29,270 bases of DNA, from contig CAYSSS010000016.1 in the NCBI GenBank assembly GCA_964433975.1, positions 1 to 29,270 on the forward strand. The letters are read 5' to 3'. Origin of the DNA: 2-01-FULL-45-10 sp964433975 (GTDB lineage Bacteria > Omnitrophota > Gorgyraeia > 2-01-FULL-45-10). The position numbers and the translations under genes are program-made. Below the pieces are notes generated by a model. That model did not search any database. It was not told the origin of the DNA and saw only the letters and a list, made by a program, of their open reading frames with translations. Shown one piece after another: positions 6,730-13,724 of the stretch (positions are counted from its first letter, which is position 1; each line of letters starts with the position of its first letter).

Positions 6730-8154
6730 ATGCTGATAGATACCCATTGCCATCTTGATTTCAAGGATTTTGACGCGGATCGCCAGGCCATTTTAGACAG
6801 GGCCGTTAAGGCCGGTGTGGCCCGAATCATCAACGTGGGCAGTTCTCTGGAAGGAAGCCGCCGCGCGGTAGAGCTCGCCAATACGCACGAGATAATATAC
6901 GCGTCCGTCGGGATACATCCACACGATGCCTCCGGAGTTACGGATAAGGCCTTAGAAGAATTGCGCCGTCTCGCTCTGGGCGGATCCTACACAGGTTCCT
7001 CTATGCCGTCTTTCCGGGATGATTCTATCAAAAGATCAAAGGTCGTAGCGATAGGCGAAGTCGGACTCGACTATTACAGGAACCTGTCGCCAAAGGATAA
7101 ACAGATCGAGGCTTTTAAAAAATTCATCCGGCTTGCCGGATCATTAAAGCTCCCGTTAATAATTCACTCAAGAGAAGCGGACCGGGACCTCATCGATATT
7201 CTAAAATCCGAAAAAAGTAAAGAGCAGGCCGGCGTAATACATTGTTTTTCCGGTGACGCGCAGTTCCTGAGAGAATGCCTGGATCTCGGTTTTTATATAT
7301 CATTCACCGCTAATCTGACTTTCAAGAAAGCTCAAGCCTTAAGAGAATTAGCCGGGACCGTGCCTATAGAGAAAGTTCTTCTGGAGACGGATGCCCCTTA
7401 TCTTGCCCCCGAAGGTATGCGCGGCAAGAGGAATGAGCCGGCATACCTGGCGTACCTTGTAGATGAATGGGTCAAATTGACGGGCCTCTCCAGAGAAGAT
7501 GTCGCAAGAATTACCACGCATAACGCAAATGAGCTCTTTAAGCTGGACCTGAAAGAAGAGAGCGAAAAGATAGCGTACGAAATACGCGATTCATTGTATC
7601 TCAATATAACGAACGACTGCACGAATAACTGTTCTTTCTGTATCAGGACCAAGGACGACTTCGTGAAAGGGCACAATCTAAAGCTTCATAAAGAGCCGAC
7701 TACAGACGAGATCCTGAAGGCGGTTGGCGAGGTGAAGAGGTATGGAGAGATAGTCTTCTGTGGATACGGCGAACCTACGGCGAGGCTCGATACGGTAAAG
7801 GCGGTCTGCCGGGAACTGAAGAAGAATGGCGCCGTGGTGAGGCTCGTCACCAACGGACATGGGGATCTTATTAACAAAAGGCCGATAGCCAGGGAACTCT
7901 CAGGCCTGGTGGATAATGTCTCGGTAAGCCTGAATACGGACAAGGAAGATCTTTACAATAAAGTCTGTTCCCCAGTCTTCGGCGACGGCACATACAAAGC
8001 GGTCATGAAATTTGTAAAGGATTGCGTGGAGAGCGGGATAAAAGCAGAAGTCACCTGTTTAAATCTGCCCGGTGTGAACCTCGAAGAATGCGCCGCCATT
8101 GCAAAGAGCCTGGGTGCTTCTTTCAGGGTGAGGACGTACGGGGTGACCGGATAG
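6730..8154 (+). CDS. TatD-family hydrolase fused to TatD-linked radical SAM domain
   Basis: Residues 1 to about 260 are a TatD-type metal-dependent hydrolase/DNase: DTHCHLD (His6, His8), SVGIHPHDA, AIGEVGLDYYR, LIIHSRE, VIHCFSG and LLETDAPYLAPEG. Residues about 285-474 are a radical SAM domain with C-x3-C-x2-C as CTNNCSFC (Cys297, 301, 304) and GYGEPT, matching the known TatD-linked radical SAM family that occurs next to or fused with TatD. The reaction of the radical SAM part is unknown. Residues about 80-99 (GGSYTGSSMPSFRDDSIKRS) are an extra loop compared with ordinary TatD just before VVAIGE. The first start, ATG 6730, has no ribosome binding site but sits just after a strong -10 box. Confidence 0.92.
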   Translation: MLIDTHCHLDFKDFDADRQAILDRAVKAGVARIINVGSSLEGSRRAVELANTHEIIYASVGIHPHDASGVTDKALEELRRLALGGSYTGSSMPSFRDDSIKRSKVVAIGEVGLDYYRNLSPKDKQIEAFKKFIRLAGSLKLPLIIHSREADRDLIDILKSEKSKEQAGVIHCFSGDAQFLRECLDLGFYISFTANLTFKKAQALRELAGTVPIEKVLLETDAPYLAPEGMRGKRNEPAYLAYLVDEWVKLTGLSREDVARITTHNANELFKLDLKEESEKIAYEIRDSLYLNITNDCTNNCSFCIRTKDDFVKGHNLKLHKEPTTDEILKAVGEVKRYGEIVFCGYGEPTARLDTVKAVCRELKKNGAVVRLVTNGHGDLINKRPIARELSGLVDNVSVSLNTDKEDLYNKVCSPVFGDGTYKAVMKFVKDCVESGIKAEVTCLNLPGVNLEECAAIAKSLGASFRVRTYGVTG

Positions 8155-8184
8155 AGAATTGATACTTGAGAGCACTTAAATTAA

Positions 8185-9231
8185 ATGACGGATAGACTGA
8201 TCAATTTCGTTCAAAGAGAGCGTCTATATATTCTCGTCCTCATATTTGTTCTCGTCTTTAATGTGATAGTATTATCGCACGGCGAGGGCAAGGCTCGAGC
8301 GAAGAGGCCGGCCGCGAGCCAGGCACAGACGTTCGAAGACCACGAGATCAGGAAGCACGAAATGGAGGTTCTGCTCCGTAAGAATACAAAGCTCTTTACG
8401 ATATTCGGATTAGTTTCGTTACTCATATTGTCCATAACGCTCCTGGGGCTGGTAATAGATATTATCATCGCGCCCATGATATTAACCGGGACTTTAGAGA
8501 TCCGCAGTTCTTCACCTTTGCGGGCTAAGTGGGATATGTGGGATGTATGCAAAGTGGTGATCCTCTTCTTGTTCTTCGGATACATGCTGATCCTGTCGGA
8601 GGCTTTTCTCTCAAGAGTTTTTCCTGTATTCAAGACCGATAACTTCAGGATGATGGTCAACTCGTCGATTCTCGACGTACTGGCAGTGGTATTTATAATA
8701 TACTTTACGGTCATCTATTACAAAGAGCCACTGGCCGCGCTTGGCATATCAGCCAAAAATTTTTTAAAGAACGTCGCTTACGGTGTTGTCGGATATATAG
8801 CGCTCGTCCCCGTACTCATACTGATGCTGGTAATCATAGCGCTCATTATAAATATAACGAAGTATGTGCCCGAGAGACAGCCCGTTGTGGAGCTATTCCT
8901 GAAAGAGAAGGGAGTGGCATTTCTGACCTACTCAAGTCTCTTTGCGGCTATAATCGGGCCGATCATCGAGGAGCTCTTCTTCAGGGGTTTTTTATATGGC
9001 GCCCTTAAAAAATATATAGGTATCTTTTGGGCCATGCTGGTGACGGCGATCCTCTTCGCGGCCCTTCACGCGCACATAGTCGGTTTCTTCCCGATCATGG
9101 CGTTGGGGATGTTGCTGGCCTATATTTATGAAAAGACCGGAACTCTGGTATCTTCCGTTACAGTGCACATGATACATAATCTGAGTATGGTATTTCTGGT
9201 ATTCTTGGTAAAACAGGCAGGGATGATCTGA
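8185..9231 (+). CDS. CPBP-family intramembrane metalloprotease (CAAX protease-like)
   Basis: The 348-residue multi-pass membrane protein has a first hydrophobic helix at about residues 12-30, a charged stretch, and at least six further helices. The C-terminal CPBP/Abi domain carries the three signature motifs: EELFFR (Glu262, Glu263, Arg267), FAALHAH (His295) and HMIHN (His328, His331). These form the glutamate-histidine active site of the Rce1-like family, whose bacterial members range from prenyl-protein processing to bacteriocin immunity. The substrate cannot be predicted. ATG 8185 is the first start after the upstream stop and has only weak GAGAG nearby. It sits between the TatD-rSAM gene and a DUF362-ferredoxin gene, probably in the same transcription unit. 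Confidence 0.9.
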   Translation: MTDRLINFVQRERLYILVLIFVLVFNVIVLSHGEGKARAKRPAASQAQTFEDHEIRKHEMEVLLRKNTKLFTIFGLVSLLILSITLLGLVIDIIIAPMILTGTLEIRSSSPLRAKWDMWDVCKVVILFLFFGYMLILSEAFLSRVFPVFKTDNFRMMVNSSILDVLAVVFIIYFTVIYYKEPLAALGISAKNFLKNVAYGVVGYIALVPVLILMLVIIALIINITKYVPERQPVVELFLKEKGVAFLTYSSLFAAIIGPIIEELFFRGFLYGALKKYIGIFWAMLVTAILFAALHAHIVGFFPIMALGMLLAYIYEKTGTLVSSVTVHMIHNLSMVFLVFLVKQAGMI

Positions 9232-9251
9232 TACTACTCTATGGATAATTT

Positions 9252-10355
9252 ATGGTGAAGGTCGCGATATCGAGATGCGGGTCTTATGATACAGGCGAAG
9301 TTTTCGATGCCGTGAAAAGATCCGTAGACCTGGTTGGCGGGATCGAAGCTTTTGTCAAGCCGGGCATGAGGGTTCTATTGAAGCCGAACCTTCTGTCGGC
9401 CCGCCTCCCGGAAGACGCCGTTGACACTCACCCTGAAGTGGTCAGGGCGCTGGTCCGGCTTGTAAAAAATGCCGGAGCCGTACCTTTCATAGGCGACTCT
9501 CCCGGAGGCTACGGAAAGAATATAGAAGAGATATTCGAAAAATCCGGAATGGAGAGAGTGGCCCGCGAGGAAGGCGTCGAGCTCGAGGCCTTCACGATGT
9601 CCAAATTCGTGGACGGCATACCCGTGGCCCGCCAGATATTTGATTCCGACAGGGTCATTTCGATACCCAAATTCAAGACCCACTCCATTACGGTATTGAC
9701 GGCAGCCGTCAAAAATATGTTCGGCTCAGTGGTGGGCCTCTATAAGGCCGAATGCCACTCGCGTTCGCCCAGGGAGGAAGATTTCTCCAGGATAGTGGCG
9801 AAGGTCTATTCCATAGCGAAGCCCCATCTCACGGTCGTGGATGGTATCGTCGCGATGGAAGGTGACGGCCCGTCGTCCGGAGTCATAAGAAAGATGAGTC
9901 TTATCATGGCCGGAGTTGACGCGGTTGCCATAGATTCGTGCCTGGCGAAGATCGTAGGGTTAGCGCCCTTAGATATCCTTGTTACCAAAGAGGCGTACCT
10001 CGCTAAGCTGGGGGAGGCGGACCTTTCAAAGATAGAGGTCTTAGGTCACGGCCTGGATACTTTCACAGCAAAAGATTTTAAATTACCGCAGACGACACCT
10101 TTGAAATATCTGCCGAAGGGCGTCATCGACCGCGTTGCGTCTTTAATAAGGTTTAAGCCTTATATAGATAATAAGGTCTGCACCAGATGTAATCTTTGTA
10201 AGCTGACCTGCCCGGTGCATTGTATGAAGATAGAGAAGAGGCGTTGCTCGATCGATTACAAAAAATGCGTGAGATGTCTGTGCTGCCATGAGGTATGTCC
10301 TTACAGGGCGATCAGCATCAAGCGCAATGTTCTTACCAAAATGATATGGGGGTAG
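9252..10355 (+). CDS. DUF362 protein with C-terminal 2x[4Fe-4S] ferredoxin domain
   Basis: Residues 1 to about 290 match the DUF362 family: GMRVLLKPNLLSA, DTHPEVVRALVRLVKNAGA, GDSPGGYG, ISIPKFKTHSITVLTAAVKNMFG, DGIVAMEGDGPSSG. The C-terminus holds two bacterial ferredoxin cluster motifs, CTRCNLCKLTCP and CVRCLCCHEVCP, each C-x2-C-x2-C-x3-CP, so two [4Fe-4S] clusters are expected. The family's molecular function is not established; the architecture suggests a soluble electron-transfer or redox enzyme. ATG 9252 is chosen, although GTG 9255 immediately follows and no clear ribosome binding site precedes either. It ends two bases before mtnA. Confidence 0.9.
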   Translation: MVKVAISRCGSYDTGEVFDAVKRSVDLVGGIEAFVKPGMRVLLKPNLLSARLPEDAVDTHPEVVRALVRLVKNAGAVPFIGDSPGGYGKNIEEIFEKSGMERVAREEGVELEAFTMSKFVDGIPVARQIFDSDRVISIPKFKTHSITVLTAAVKNMFGSVVGLYKAECHSRSPREEDFSRIVAKVYSIAKPHLTVVDGIVAMEGDGPSSGVIRKMSLIMAGVDAVAIDSCLAKIVGLAPLDILVTKEAYLAKLGEADLSKIEVLGHGLDTFTAKDFKLPQTTPLKYLPKGVIDRVASLIRFKPYIDNKVCTRCNLCKLTCPVHCMKIEKRRCSIDYKKCVRCLCCHEVCPYRAISIKRNVLTKMIWG

Positions 10356-10356
10356 T

Positions 10357-11409
10357 ATGCCGGTAGAGACTATCGCATGGAAGAAGGGGAAGGTAAAATT
10401 TATCGATCAGACGCTTTTGCCCCATAAACTGAAATACATTTCCACGGATGATATCCGCAGGCTTTGGCGGGCGATAAAAAGGCTCGAGATACGCGGTGCG
10501 CCCGCGATCGGCATAGCCGGGGCTTTCGGCATTGTCATAGGCATAAAGAAGTCGAGGGCAAAGACATTCAATGAGCTATTTAAAGAACTGCGGAATTCCT
10601 CCAAATATCTGGGCTCTTCACGCCCTACTGCGGTAAATCTCTTCTGGGCGCTCAAGAGGATGGAGAGAGTTGCCTGCGATAACAGGCTAGAGCCGGTGGC
10701 CAAGATCAAGAAAATATTACTTAAAGAAGCGATTGAGATAACCGACGAGGATATGAAGAGCTGCAGGCGCATGGCCCGATTCGGATCGGGGCTCGTCAGA
10801 CATGGCTCGAGGATATTGACCCACTGTAATGCCGGGGGACTGGCGACGGCCGATTACGGCACGGCGCTTGGGGTTCTCTTTGAATCGAAGAGGCAGGGTA
10901 AATCGATCAAAGTATACGTTGATGAGACGCGGCCGCTCTTACAGGGCGCCAGGCTCACGACGTGGGAGCTGATGCGTGAAGGTATAGATACCACTTTGAT
11001 CTGCGATAATATGGCGGCCAGCCTCATGGCAAAAGGGCGGATAGATATGATATTCGTCGGCGCGGACCGCATCGCATCCAACGGTGACGCTGCCAATAAG
11101 ATCGGGACATATAATCTTGCGGTGCTCGCAAAATACCACAGGATACCTTTTTATGTCGTGGCGCCGCTGTCGACGTTCGATTTCAATATAAGAAGCGGCA
11201 GGGAGATACCGATAGAGGAGCGTAGCCCGGATGAGGTCAGGGGCGTATTGGGTAAATTGATAGCGCCGAAGAATGTTAAGGCTTATAATCCCGCCTTCGA
11301 CGTAACGCCGAACGGGCTCATAACGGCTATCATTACCGAGAAGGGAATACTTAAGAGGCCCAGTTCGTCCGTCATTGCGAGGGCACGAAGTGCCCGAAGC
11401 AATCTCTAA
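10357..11409 (+). CDS. mtnA: S-methyl-5-thioribose-1-phosphate isomerase (MtnA/eIF2B-like)
   Basis: MtnA isomerises methylthioribose-1-phosphate to methylthioribulose-1-phosphate in methionine salvage. Visible are RGAPAIGIAGAFG, TRPLLQGARLTTWEL, the proposed catalytic Cys157 in THCNAGGLAT and Asp237 in FVGADRIASNGDAANKIGT. No other methionine-salvage gene is nearby, so action on a related aldose-1-phosphate (as in ribose-1,5-bisphosphate isomerases) cannot be excluded. ATG 10357 follows a purine-rich GGGGGTAG. The last residues, about VIARARSARSNL, are encoded by a palindromic repeat (11369-11406), and the TAA stop at 11407-11409 lies just at its edge. The natural C-terminus near GILKRP has therefore been replaced by repeat-encoded codons. 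Confidence 0.92.
   Translation: MPVETIAWKKGKVKFIDQTLLPHKLKYISTDDIRRLWRAIKRLEIRGAPAIGIAGAFGIVIGIKKSRAKTFNELFKELRNSSKYLGSSRPTAVNLFWALKRMERVACDNRLEPVAKIKKILLKEAIEITDEDMKSCRRMARFGSGLVRHGSRILTHCNAGGLATADYGTALGVLFESKRQGKSIKVYVDETRPLLQGARLTTWELMREGIDTTLICDNMAASLMAKGRIDMIFVGADRIASNGDAANKIGTYNLAVLAKYHRIPFYVVAPLSTFDFNIRSGREIPIEERSPDEVRGVLGKLIAPKNVKAYNPAFDVTPNGLITAIITEKGILKRPSSSVIARARSARSNL
11369..11408 (+). repeat. left palindromic end of the GIY-YIG cassette
   Basis: The copy has outer arms ATTGC and GCAAT and an inner perfect hairpin GGGCAC-GAA-GTGCCC. Compared with the other three copies in the window the outer arms are conserved while the inner stem sequence differs. It overlaps the 3' end of mtnA and supplies its last codons. 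Confidence 0.8.
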
Positions 11410-11420
11410 AGTAGAGATAT

Positions 11421-11711
11421 ATGCAAGAGCGCAAAGGGTACGTTTACTTAATGACGAATAAAATAGACAGTGTCATATATACAGGCGTTACCAGCAATTT
11501 GCAAAAGAGAATCCATGAACATAAAAATAAGATGACCGACGGTTTTACGAGCAAGTACAATATTAAAAAACTGGTTTACTATGAAATTTTTGACAGCATA
11601 GAAGATGCTATACTCAGGGAGAAGCAGATCAAGGCCGGTTCAAGAAAAAAGAAGATAGTCTTGATAAAGAGCATGAATCCGGGTTTTGTGGATTTGTATG
11701 ACACCTTATAG
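11421..11711 (+). CDS. single-domain GIY-YIG nuclease
   Basis: This 96-residue protein consists of one GIY-YIG domain. The GIY strand appears as GYVYLMTNK (residues 6-14), the YIG strand as IYTGVTSNLQKRIHEHK with the conserved Arg, and the catalytic Glu as LREKQIK around residue 66. Such UPF0213/YhbQ-like small proteins bind and may nick DNA, but their biological role is poorly defined. Start ATG 11421 follows AGAGATAT, a weak site inside the cassette. The TAG stop at 11709-11711 shares its last base with the right palindrome. Its position exactly between inverted palindromes of one family suggests it acts on those repeats; this is inference. Confidence 0.9.
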   Translation: MQERKGYVYLMTNKIDSVIYTGVTSNLQKRIHEHKNKMTDGFTSKYNIKKLVYYEIFDSIEDAILREKQIKAGSRKKKIVLIKSMNPGFVDLYDTL

Positions 11712-11752
11712 AGATTGCTTCGTCCCGCCTTTGGCGGGACTCGCAATGACGG
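11709..11752 (-). repeat. right palindromic end of the GIY-YIG cassette
   Basis: This is an inverted copy of the repeat at 11369-11408, with inner perfect hairpin GTCCCGCC-TTT-GGCGGGAC (11722-11740). Outer arms GAGATTGCTTCG and CTCGCAATGACG match the other copies. It ends 6 bases before the thiL ATG and so replaces that gene's upstream sequence. Confidence 0.8.
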
Positions 11753-11758
11753 GTAGAT

Positions 11759-12670
11759 ATGAAAATAAGAGATTTAAGTGAGATAGATCTTATAAGGCGC
11801 TTGTCAAAGAACTTCCGCCTCGATAAGACCGTAATAAAGGGCCCCGGTGACGATGCCGCCGTGCTCAAGTGGAGACGGGACAAGTATTTGTTGTATACCT
11901 GCGATATGACTATTGAGGGCGTGCATTTCGACCTGAAGAAAGCAACGCCGTATCAAGCGGGATGGAAGGCTCTCGGACGTAATATCAGCGACATAGGAGC
12001 AATGGGCGGCGTTCCAAAATACGCTGTAGTCTCTTTGGCGATCGCGCCCGGGCGGAAGCTCTCTGTCGCGGACGGTATCTGCAAAGGCCTTAAAGGTATC
12101 GCCGATAGATTCGGCGTAAGTATCGTGGGCGGCGATATCTCCAGATCAAAAAATATAGTGATAGATGTCTCGTTGATCGGCGAGGTTGAAAAAGAGATGC
12201 TCACGTTACGAAGCGGCGCAAAGACCGGGGACGTTATCCTCGTGACGGGTTCACTTGGCGGTTCGATAAAGGGAAAGCACTTGAACTTTTTACCGAGAGT
12301 GAAAGAGGTGCGCCGGATACTGAAAAGATTTAAAATAAATTCCATGATAGATATAACCGACGGACTGGCGATCGACCTGAACAGGATAATCGAGGCCAGC
12401 GGCGTAGGAGCGTGCGTTTACGAGAACGCAATACCGCTTTCAAAGGATGCGCCTTCGGTAAATAGCGCCCTTTATGACGGGGAAGATTACGAGCTCCTCT
12501 TCACGATGAGCGCCAAGGAGGCGAAACGGTTTTACCGCACGGCCTTAAATAGGACGGGCGCACCGGTCTCTCTGATAGGCGAGATCACCGAGAAGAAGAA
12601 TGGTTACAGGATCTTCAGGGAAAGCGGCAGAGAAGAAGAGATGAAGATAAAAGGATACCTGTATTTTTGA
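11759..12670 (+). CDS. thiL: thiamine-monophosphate kinase
   Basis: ThiL phosphorylates thiamine monophosphate to the active cofactor thiamine diphosphate, which is also required by the acetolactate synthase encoded at 16724. The AIR-synthase-like fold is recognised by GPGDDAAV (28-35), CDMTIEGVHFD, GWKALGRNISDIGAMGG, VGGDISRS, GDVILVTGSLGGS, the SMIDITDGLAIDL segment and YDGEDYELLFT. The 303-residue length is slightly short but normal. ATG 11759 lies 6 bases after the GIY-YIG cassette, and its only upstream purine run (ACGGGTAG) comes partly from the cassette end. The stop overlaps the TTG of tsaE. No other thiamine gene is nearby. Confidence 0.95.
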   Translation: MKIRDLSEIDLIRRLSKNFRLDKTVIKGPGDDAAVLKWRRDKYLLYTCDMTIEGVHFDLKKATPYQAGWKALGRNISDIGAMGGVPKYAVVSLAIAPGRKLSVADGICKGLKGIADRFGVSIVGGDISRSKNIVIDVSLIGEVEKEMLTLRSGAKTGDVILVTGSLGGSIKGKHLNFLPRVKEVRRILKRFKINSMIDITDGLAIDLNRIIEASGVGACVYENAIPLSKDAPSVNSALYDGEDYELLFTMSAKEAKRFYRTALNRTGAPVSLIGEITEKKNGYRIFRESGREEEMKIKGYLYF

Positions 12671-13086
12671 AGAAGAGATCTAAGAGCGTCAAAGAGACGA
12701 TGGAGATAGGCGTAAAATTTGCCAAAGGCCTGAAGAGGGGAGATTGCGTAGCGCTGATCGGAGATCTTGGCGCGGGCAAGACCGTATTCACCAAAGGCGT
12801 TGCCAAAGGCCTTGGCGTCAAGAACGCGCGCTATGTCAATAGCCCGACGTTCGTCATAATAAAAGAGCATAAGGGCAGATTCCCACTCTATCATTTTGAC
12901 CTCTACAGGCTGGACAGCCACTCCGGCTTTGATGACATGAATTGCGAAGAATACTTTTATGGTGACGGCGTTACCGTGATAGAATGGGCTGATAAGATCA
13001 GGGAACTCCTGCCCGATAGGCGCTGGGAAATAAGCCTGGTAGCCATAGATGAGAAGCATAGGAATATAGAGATCAAGAGAATATGA
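12667..13086 (+). CDS. tsaE: tRNA threonylcarbamoyladenosine biosynthesis ATPase TsaE
   Basis: TsaE is the ATPase partner of TsaB and TsaD in making N6-threonylcarbamoyladenosine (t6A37) in ANN-decoding tRNAs. The 139-residue protein has the Walker A motif GDLGAGKT (32-39), then VNSPTFVIIKEH, YHFDLYRLD and VTVIEWADKI, all typical of the family. The start is TTG 12667, overlapping the thiL stop as TTGA; no ATG exists before the P-loop that would give a full N-terminus. The downstream neighbour tsaB overlaps by ATGA, so the two t6A genes are translated as a coupled pair. TsaD and TsaC are not in the window. Confidence 0.95.
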   Translation: MKKRSKSVKETMEIGVKFAKGLKRGDCVALIGDLGAGKTVFTKGVAKGLGVKNARYVNSPTFVIIKEHKGRFPLYHFDLYRLDSHSGFDDMNCEEYFYGDGVTVIEWADKIRELLPDRRWEISLVAIDEKHRNIEIKRI

Positions 13087-13724
13087 TCATACTGGCTATA
13101 GATACATCGACGGATTATTTAAGCCTCGCCATATTAAAAGACGGCCGCCTTTCGGCGAAATTCCACAAGAAGACCCATAGAAGACATTCGATGCTGCTGG
13201 TGCCCACCATAGGCAGGCTCTTAAAAAAAGCCGGGCTCGATATAAAAGAGATAGATGCTTTTGCGGTGAGCTCGGGCCCCGGATCGTTCACCGGGCTGAG
13301 GATCGGAGTTACTGTCGTAAAAGGCTTTGCTTATGCGTTGAAGAAGAAGATCGTAGCGGTGCCGACGCTTGATGTGATCGCGGATAATGCAAAAAGTTTT
13401 AAAGGAATCATATGCCCCGTGCTCGACGCGAGGAAGAATAAAATATATGCCTGCATATATAAATCGGACGGGAAGACGGTAAAAAAGATCTCAAGATATC
13501 TGCTCCTGGGTCTAGAGGAGCTCTTGAAGAGATTATCCAAATATGATAAAGTCACATTTTTGGGAGATACCGGAAAGAACGATTTCGATAAAGACTGGCA
13601 TCCCAGGGCGCAGGTGGTGGCAAAGCTCGCAGCCGGATATTGTAAAGATAAAAAATTTGTCAAGGCCCGGGATCTTGAGCCGCTCTATTTATATTCGAGA
13701 GAATGCGATATAACCGGTAAATAA
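13083..13724 (+). CDS. tsaB: tRNA threonylcarbamoyladenosine biosynthesis protein TsaB
   Basis: TsaB is an inactive Kae1/TsaD paralogue that scaffolds the t6A synthesis complex with TsaD and TsaE. The 213-residue product begins MIILAIDTSTDYLSLAIL and contains the hallmark SSGPGSFTGLRIG (63-75) followed by KGFAYALKKKIVAVPTLDVIA. The gene starts inside the tsaE stop (ATGA) and its TAA overlaps the alr ATG by one base (TAATG). The C-terminal part (PLYLYSRECD) also matches the family. No rimI follows, although it is a frequent neighbour elsewhere. Confidence 0.94.
   Translation: MIILAIDTSTDYLSLAILKDGRLSAKFHKKTHRRHSMLLVPTIGRLLKKAGLDIKEIDAFAVSSGPGSFTGLRIGVTVVKGFAYALKKKIVAVPTLDVIADNAKSFKGIICPVLDARKNKIYACIYKSDGKTVKKISRYLLLGLEELLKRLSKYDKVTFLGDTGKNDFDKDWHPRAQVVAKLAAGYCKDKKFVKARDLEPLYLYSRECDITGK

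Larger units (their letters stand above)
11369..11752 (+). mobile_element. 384-bp GIY-YIG cassette bounded by inverted palindromic repeats
   Basis: The ends are perfect 13-bp inverted repeats, CCGTCATTGCGAG (11369-11381) and CTCGCAATGACGG (11740-11752). A second perfect 14-bp inverted pair lies on the inner side, CGAAGCAATCTCTA (11395-11408) and TAGAGATTGCTTCG (11709-11722). Only one gene, a GIY-YIG nuclease, lies between them. The unit separates mtnA from thiL, genes that otherwise would nearly touch as others in this run do. No convincing target duplication beyond a shared GT at the borders was found. That this is a mobile or formerly mobile unit is inference from structure. Confidence 0.65.

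Noticed and set aside
6965..7011. A 7-bp GCCGTCT direct repeat spanning the extra loop in TatD as another flanked insertion
   Set aside because: The period is 40 bp, not a multiple of three, there is no palindrome or shared core, and removal would shift the frame.
11352..11770. TAAGAG at 11352-11357 and 11765-11770 as target-site duplication of the GIY-YIG cassette
   Set aside because: The copies do not abut the inverted-repeat ends (11 and 12 bases away) and a purine-rich 6-mer is common in this sequence.
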